Shown: one piece after another, positions 5,591 to 8,676 of the stretch
Layout of the letters: every line of letters begins with the position of its first letter
How positions within the stretch are numbered: the first letter of the stretch is position 1
From: an uncultured Clostridia bacterium
GTDB lineage: Bacteria > Bacillota > Clostridia > Oscillospirales > Ruminococcaceae
DNA length: 8,676 nucleotides
Reading direction: 5' to 3'
Assembly (NCBI GenBank): GCA_947628385.1
Contig: CANQZS010000064.1
Coordinates: 1-8,676, forward strand
Notes under the pieces: model-generated
Seen by the model: the letters and a program-made list of their open reading frames with translations, nothing else
Told to the model about the DNA's origin: nothing
The model's database searches: none
Translations under genes and position numbers: made by a program

Positions 5591-5628
5591 AAAGCCGATC
5601 GAGCTGTGCTCAGCTTGACCGGCTTTTT
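5591..5628 (+). terminator. Rho-independent terminator after the nfnAB-dtxR-type transcript
   Basis: A long hairpin: AAAGCCG (5591-5597) pairs with CGGCTTT (5620-5626). After an A-C mismatch the stem continues with TC/GA, one G-U and AGCT/AGCT around a 6-nt loop (5606-5611). Five T residues close it (5624-5628). The gene frame ends 30 nt earlier. Confidence 0.92.
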
Positions 5629-5696
5629 AATGTTGCTTCTGCGGTGCGAGAGCTGCAAAAATATGCTGTAGTTTTAATTTACGGAGCGAAAATATT

Positions 5697-6377
5697 ATGA
5701 TCTATCCTATGAAAGCTATTGCTCATGTGAAAAGCCCCTTTCCCTCAAAATTCGGTATACCGAGACAAAGCGGATTGGCTGATATTCCTGCAAAAATAAT
5801 TTTTGAACCGGAATACCGTATCCCCGAAGCTTTCAGAGGTCTGGAGGGCTTTTCTCATATATGGATATTGTGGAGCTTCTCGGAGGCTGTGCGGGAGGAA
5901 TGGTCGCCTACGGTAAGACCTCCCAAATTGGGTGGGAATAAGCGTATGGGCGTTTTTGCCACAAGATCTCCGTTCCGTCCCAATAATATAGGACTTTCCT
6001 CCGTACGTCTGGAAAGGATAGATCTTGACTGTGCCGAAGCTCCCGTCCTTTATATAAGCGGTGCGGACATAATGGACGGAACTCCGGTGTTCGATATAAA
6101 GCCGTATCTCGCTTATACCGATTCCCACGCGGACGCGTCGGGCGGATTTGCTTTGCAGGAGACTGTCGGCTCGCTTAAAGTGGAATTTTCCGGCGGAACG
6201 ATCGAAAAAATTCCCGAAGAGCTTCGCCGCGGACTTACTGAGCTGCTTTCTCAGGATCCGCGCCCCGCTTATCAGGATCTGTCCGAAAGAATTTATATTA
6301 TGGATATTGCGGGATTTGAAGTGAGATTCACTGTAAAAGAAAAAATTCTTACAGTTGTTGATATAAACAAGCTATAG
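5697..6377 (+). CDS. trmO: tRNA (N6-threonylcarbamoyladenosine(37)-N6)-methyltransferase TrmO
   Basis: This 226-residue cytosolic enzyme uses S-adenosylmethionine to N6-methylate t6A37 in tRNAs, giving m6t6A and improving ACY decoding. It belongs to the TrmO (YaeB/TsaA) beta-barrel methyltransferase family. Diagnostic motifs are KFGIPRQ (18-24), FSHIWILWSF (52-61), GVFATRSPFRPNNIGLS (85-101) and DIMDGTPVFDIKPYLAYTDS (124-143), all highly conserved in the family. The length matches the E. coli protein. The start is ATG 5697, 10 nt after CGGAG; a second in-frame ATG at 5709 is too far from it. The gene lies alone between the nfn terminator and the promoter at 6415. I see no convincing promoter in the 68 nt after the terminator, and no terminator after its stop. 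Confidence 0.95.
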   Translation: MIYPMKAIAHVKSPFPSKFGIPRQSGLADIPAKIIFEPEYRIPEAFRGLEGFSHIWILWSFSEAVREEWSPTVRPPKLGGNKRMGVFATRSPFRPNNIGLSSVRLERIDLDCAEAPVLYISGADIMDGTPVFDIKPYLAYTDSHADASGGFALQETVGSLKVEFSGGTIEKIPEELRRGLTELLSQDPRPAYQDLSERIYIMDIAGFEVRFTVKEKILTVVDINKL

Positions 6378-6414
6378 ATTTTGGAACGCGTATTATTCTT
6401 TTTGGTTATATATA

Positions 6415-6443
6415 TTGAAATCCGGATCCGTTTATGTTATAAT
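6415..6443 (+). promoter_or_regulatory. Sigma-A promoter of the phosphatase/cupin-regulator/ligase operon
   Basis: TTGAAA (6415-6420), a 17-bp spacer and a perfect TATAAT (6438-6443). The spacer contains the 8-bp palindrome CGGATCCG (6423-6430), which could be an operator half or chance. The leader is about 27 nt, with AGGAGGT (6464-6470) ahead of the ATG at 6477. Confidence 0.85.
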
Positions 6444-6476
6444 TATAAATAATGTGTCTGAATAGGAGGTCAGGTC

Positions 6477-7136
6477 ATGCAGCTTATGATATTTGACCTT
6501 GACGGAACGCTGCTTAATACGCTCGGCGATCTTGCGGACGCGGCAAATTTTGCACTGGAAAGCATGGGATTCCCCGTCCACGGCACGGAGGAATATAAAT
6601 ATTTTGTGGGTAACGGTATCCCTAAGCTTATTGAAAGATGTCTGCCGGAAGATAAACGTTCCGATGAGATCATTGAAAAAACTCTGGAAATTTTCGATAA
6701 GCGGTACGGTGAGCACTGCATGGATAAAACACGTCCGTATGCGGGCATAACGGAGACCATCGGGAAGCTTTCGGAATACGGTGTAAGGCTTGCGGTAGCG
6801 TCTAACAAGGCAGATGGATTTACACAGGCTCTGGTGGGAAAATTTTTCGGAAACAGCTTCGATATTGTTCAGGGAAGCTTGCCGAACGTTCCGAGAAAGC
6901 CGTCTCCAGAGATAGTTTACGGTATAATGTCCGCTGTCGGTGCGGAAAAATGTGAGACTGTCTTTGTGGGGGATTCCGGAGTAGATATAACTACCGCGAA
7001 AAACGCGGGAGTGGATCACATAGGCTGTCTGTGGGGATTCAGGACTAAAGAGGAGCTTGTATCTGCGGGAGCGGTCAATATTGCGGAAACGCCGGAGCAG
7101 ATCATGAAATTTATTGTAAAGGAGAAGATCGTATGA
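6477..7136 (+). CDS. HAD-superfamily phosphatase, phosphoglycolate phosphatase (Gph)-like
   Basis: This 219-residue cytosolic phosphatase of HAD subfamily I has an alpha-helical cap 1 between motifs I and II. Motif I is FDLDGTLLNT, with nucleophile D7 and acid/base D9. Motif II is VASN (S109). Motif III lysine is K141 in RKPSPE. Motif IV is VFVGDSGVDI with D166 and D170 for Mg2+. The ending WGFRTKEELVSAGA is typical of Gph-like enzymes. The true substrate could be 2-phosphoglycolate, pyrophosphate or another small phosphate ester; HAD specificity cannot be read from sequence, so I give no symbol. ATG 6 nt after a perfect AGGAGGT. Its last four bases overlap the start of the cupin regulator (ATGA, 7133-7136), indicating translational coupling. 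Confidence 0.9.
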   Translation: MQLMIFDLDGTLLNTLGDLADAANFALESMGFPVHGTEEYKYFVGNGIPKLIERCLPEDKRSDEIIEKTLEIFDKRYGEHCMDKTRPYAGITETIGKLSEYGVRLAVASNKADGFTQALVGKFFGNSFDIVQGSLPNVPRKPSPEIVYGIMSAVGAEKCETVFVGDSGVDITTAKNAGVDHIGCLWGFRTKEELVSAGAVNIAETPEQIMKFIVKEKIV

Positions 7137-7696
7137 ACTACAGCATTAAGGAAGTCGCGGAAAGATTAAAGGGTCTGCGTGAGATCGTAGGGATCTCCGC
7201 TGAGGAAATGAGCAAGAGGACAGACGTTTCGCAGGAGGATTACGCTCTTATCGAAAAGGGCGAAAAGGATTTTTCCGTTACATTCGTTTATAAATGTGCG
7301 GAGATCCTCGGCGTTGATATTATAGAGCTGCTTACGGGAGAAAATCCTAAGCTGAAACGCTACTGCGTTGTAAGAAAGGGTACGGGACTTCCCGTAAAGC
7401 GCCGCGAGGGCTTCGAGTATCAGCACCTTGCATATCTTTTCAAGGACAAGAAGATCGAACCGTTCCTTGTTATCGCGCCATATTCCGACGAGGAGCAGGA
7501 AAAGCCGATCGCACTTTCCGTTCATGAGGGTCAGGAATATGATTACATTCTTTCCGGAAGTCTGAAAACCGTTATCGACGGCAAGGTAAAGATCCTGAAC
7601 GCGGGTGACTCGATAATTTACGATTCGAGCGCGCCCCACGGAATGATCGCCGCAAACGGCGCAAAGTGTGAATTCCTTGCTATTCTTATAAAGTGA
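7133..7696 (+). CDS. XRE-family HTH regulator with C-terminal cupin domain
   Basis: This 187-residue protein has a Cro/CI-type HTH at residues ~7-69 (VAERLKGLREIVGISAEEMS...VDIIELL) and a small cupin barrel at ~105-185. Cupin motif 1 is SVHEGQEYDYILSG, with H131 and E135 as possible metal ligands. Motif 2 is AGDSIIYDSSAPHG (157-170) with H169. One motif 1 histidine of the classical HxH is replaced (H-E-G), so metal binding is uncertain. Such proteins usually sense a small metabolite and control a neighbouring enzyme gene; the acyl-CoA synthetase 18 nt downstream is the obvious candidate. Its ATG overlaps the stop of the phosphatase gene, with AAAGGAG 8 nt upstream inside that gene. Family is confident; ligand and target are inference. 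Confidence 0.92.
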   Translation: MNYSIKEVAERLKGLREIVGISAEEMSKRTDVSQEDYALIEKGEKDFSVTFVYKCAEILGVDIIELLTGENPKLKRYCVVRKGTGLPVKRREGFEYQHLAYLFKDKKIEPFLVIAPYSDEEQEKPIALSVHEGQEYDYILSGSLKTVIDGKVKILNAGDSIIYDSSAPHGMIAANGAKCEFLAILIK

Positions 7697-7714
7697 TTTT
7701 GGAGGACTGCTACA

Positions 7715-8676
7715 ATGGATCTTAGAAATTTTTACAAACGTTTTCTTACTGACACGTTCGATGAGAACGGCACTCTTGTCAAGCTTGAAATGCACGTTCC
7801 GGAAAATTTCAATTTCGGATACGACGTTATCGACGAAATAGGCAAAGGCGCGCCTGACCACAGAGCTATGGTATGGGTAGGCGAGGACGGCGAGGAACGC
7901 ACCTTCACATATTCCGACCTGATGAAAAAATCCAATCAGACGGCAAATATGCTCCTTGCTCACGGCGTAAAAAAAGGCGACAAGGTACTTGCCGTTCTTA
8001 AACGTCATTATCAGTTCTGGTTCCTGACGATCGCGCTCTGCAAGATCGGCGCGGTGCTTATACCGGCTACAAATCAGCTTATGAAAAAGGATTATACCTA
8101 TCGTTTTCAGGCTGCGGACGTAAAGTATGTTATCGCAACTGCCGACGGAGAGGTCTCCGACCATATAGAGGAAGCGCTCAATGAATACGGCGGGATTGCG
8201 GAAAAGTTCATTGTCCGCGGCGATAAAGAGGGCTGGGTATCGTTCGATAAGGAAATTGAAAAATATCCTGATACTCTTGAAAGAATACCGAATAAGGTTA
8301 CCGATGATATGCTTCTGTATTTCACGAGCGGAACTACAGGCTATCCGAAAATGGTAATGCACAGCCATTATTATGCAATAGGTCATATACAGACCGCTAA
8401 GCACTGGCATAACCTGAATGAAAATTCACTGCATTTCACAATTTCGGAATCAGGCTGGGGAAAATGTATGTGGGGCAAGATGTACGGACAGTTTACCTGT
8501 GCCGCGTCGATATTCGTATATGATTTCACAAGATTCCATTCGGCGGATATTTTGCAGAAGATACAGGATTACAAGGTAACTTCCCTTTGCGCACCTCCCA
8601 CAATGTTCAGAATGTTCATAAAAGAGGGAATAGAGGGTTACGATCTTTCGGGACTGGAATATTCCACTATCGCGGG
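7715..8676 (+). CDS. AMP-forming acyl-CoA synthetase (acetyl/medium-chain type), N-terminal part
   Basis: An open frame of 320 codons runs to the right edge; the full family length is about 550 residues, so roughly 60% is present. It belongs to the ANL (acyl-CoA synthetase/luciferase) superfamily, which activates a carboxylic acid with ATP to an acyl-adenylate and then forms the CoA thioester. The P-loop FTSGTTGYPKMV (203-214) is intact. RTFTYSDLMKKSNQTANMLL (62-81) and LCKIGAVLIPAT (108-119) are typical of the N-terminal subdomains, and SESGWGKCMWG (244-254) resembles the TxDxGW(A/G)K motif of medium-chain/acetyl-type synthetases. The A5 motif and catalytic lysine lie beyond the window. ATG 8 nt after GGAGGA (7701-7706). 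It is the third gene of the operon from the 6415 promoter; no terminator separates it from the cupin regulator. Chain-length preference is unknown. Confidence 0.93.
   Translation, partial: MDLRNFYKRFLTDTFDENGTLVKLEMHVPENFNFGYDVIDEIGKGAPDHRAMVWVGEDGEERTFTYSDLMKKSNQTANMLLAHGVKKGDKVLAVLKRHYQFWFLTIALCKIGAVLIPATNQLMKKDYTYRFQAADVKYVIATADGEVSDHIEEALNEYGGIAEKFIVRGDKEGWVSFDKEIEKYPDTLERIPNKVTDDMLLYFTSGTTGYPKMVMHSHYYAIGHIQTAKHWHNLNENSLHFTISESGWGKCMWGKMYGQFTCAASIFVYDFTRFHSADILQKIQDYKVTSLCAPPTMFRMFIKEGIEGYDLSGLEYSTIA

Noticed and set aside
7166..8410. 414-codon open frame on the minus strand opposite the cupin regulator and the acyl-CoA synthetase
   Set aside because: It lies antisense to two well-supported genes, has no ribosome binding site before its ATG, and its translation (rich in Phe, Ile, Arg, Cys) resembles no family I know. 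It is a shadow of the codon bias on the plus strand.

Overview
The window reads as ordinary chromosomal sequence from a Gram-positive, low-to-moderate GC anaerobe of the class Clostridia, most like Ruminococcus and other Oscillospiraceae. The reasons are the EF-Ts end, the NfnAB-type transhydrogenase, strong GGAGG-type ribosome binding sites, consensus sigma-A promoters with 17-bp spacers, and the protein families present. The genus is inferred from protein flavour, not proven. There are no RNA genes, insertion sequences, integrase or CRISPR repeats.

Layout. (1) 1-211 is the 3' end of tsf (EF-Ts), closed by a hairpin terminator at 251-285. (2) 310-666 on the minus strand is a small XRE-type regulator; its upstream region has overlapping inverted repeats that look like an autoregulatory operator. 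(3) A divergent region of about 280 bp carries a near-consensus promoter (775-803) and a leader of about 140 nt before a WYL-domain regulator (951-1895). (4) A second consensus promoter and a 15-bp leader hairpin precede an unrecognised 251-residue protein (2012-2767). It has a PD-(D/E)XK-like nuclease signature (D56, E65-x-Q67) and a C-terminal winged-helix-like region. (5) A third consensus promoter drives nfnA-nfnB (2887-5129), the two subunits of a flavin-based electron-bifurcating NADH-dependent ferredoxin:NADP+ oxidoreductase. A DtxR/MntR-family metal-dependent repressor (5187-5561) probably shares the transcript, which ends at a strong terminator (5591-5628). (6) trmO, a tRNA t6A37 methyltransferase gene, stands alone (5697-6377). 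(7) A fourth consensus promoter opens an operon of a Gph-like HAD phosphatase, an XRE-cupin regulator (overlapping by ATGA) and an AMP-forming acyl-CoA synthetase that runs off the window end.

How the genes work together. Two blocks make metabolic sense: nfnAB with the metal sensor (redox balancing by an Fe-S-rich enzyme next to a metal-responsive repressor), and phosphatase/cupin regulator/acyl-CoA synthetase (the regulator probably controls, or senses a product of, the ligase). The WYL regulator beside the nuclease-like protein is the least explained part. A nearly exact 17-nt motif also recurs just after the stop codons of two different regulator genes, in the same orientation relative to each gene, suggesting a dispersed 3'-end element.

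No clear new multi-gene system is visible. The best candidates for something undescribed are the nuclease-like protein with its structured leader, the 17-nt 3'-end repeat, and the leader of the WYL gene.
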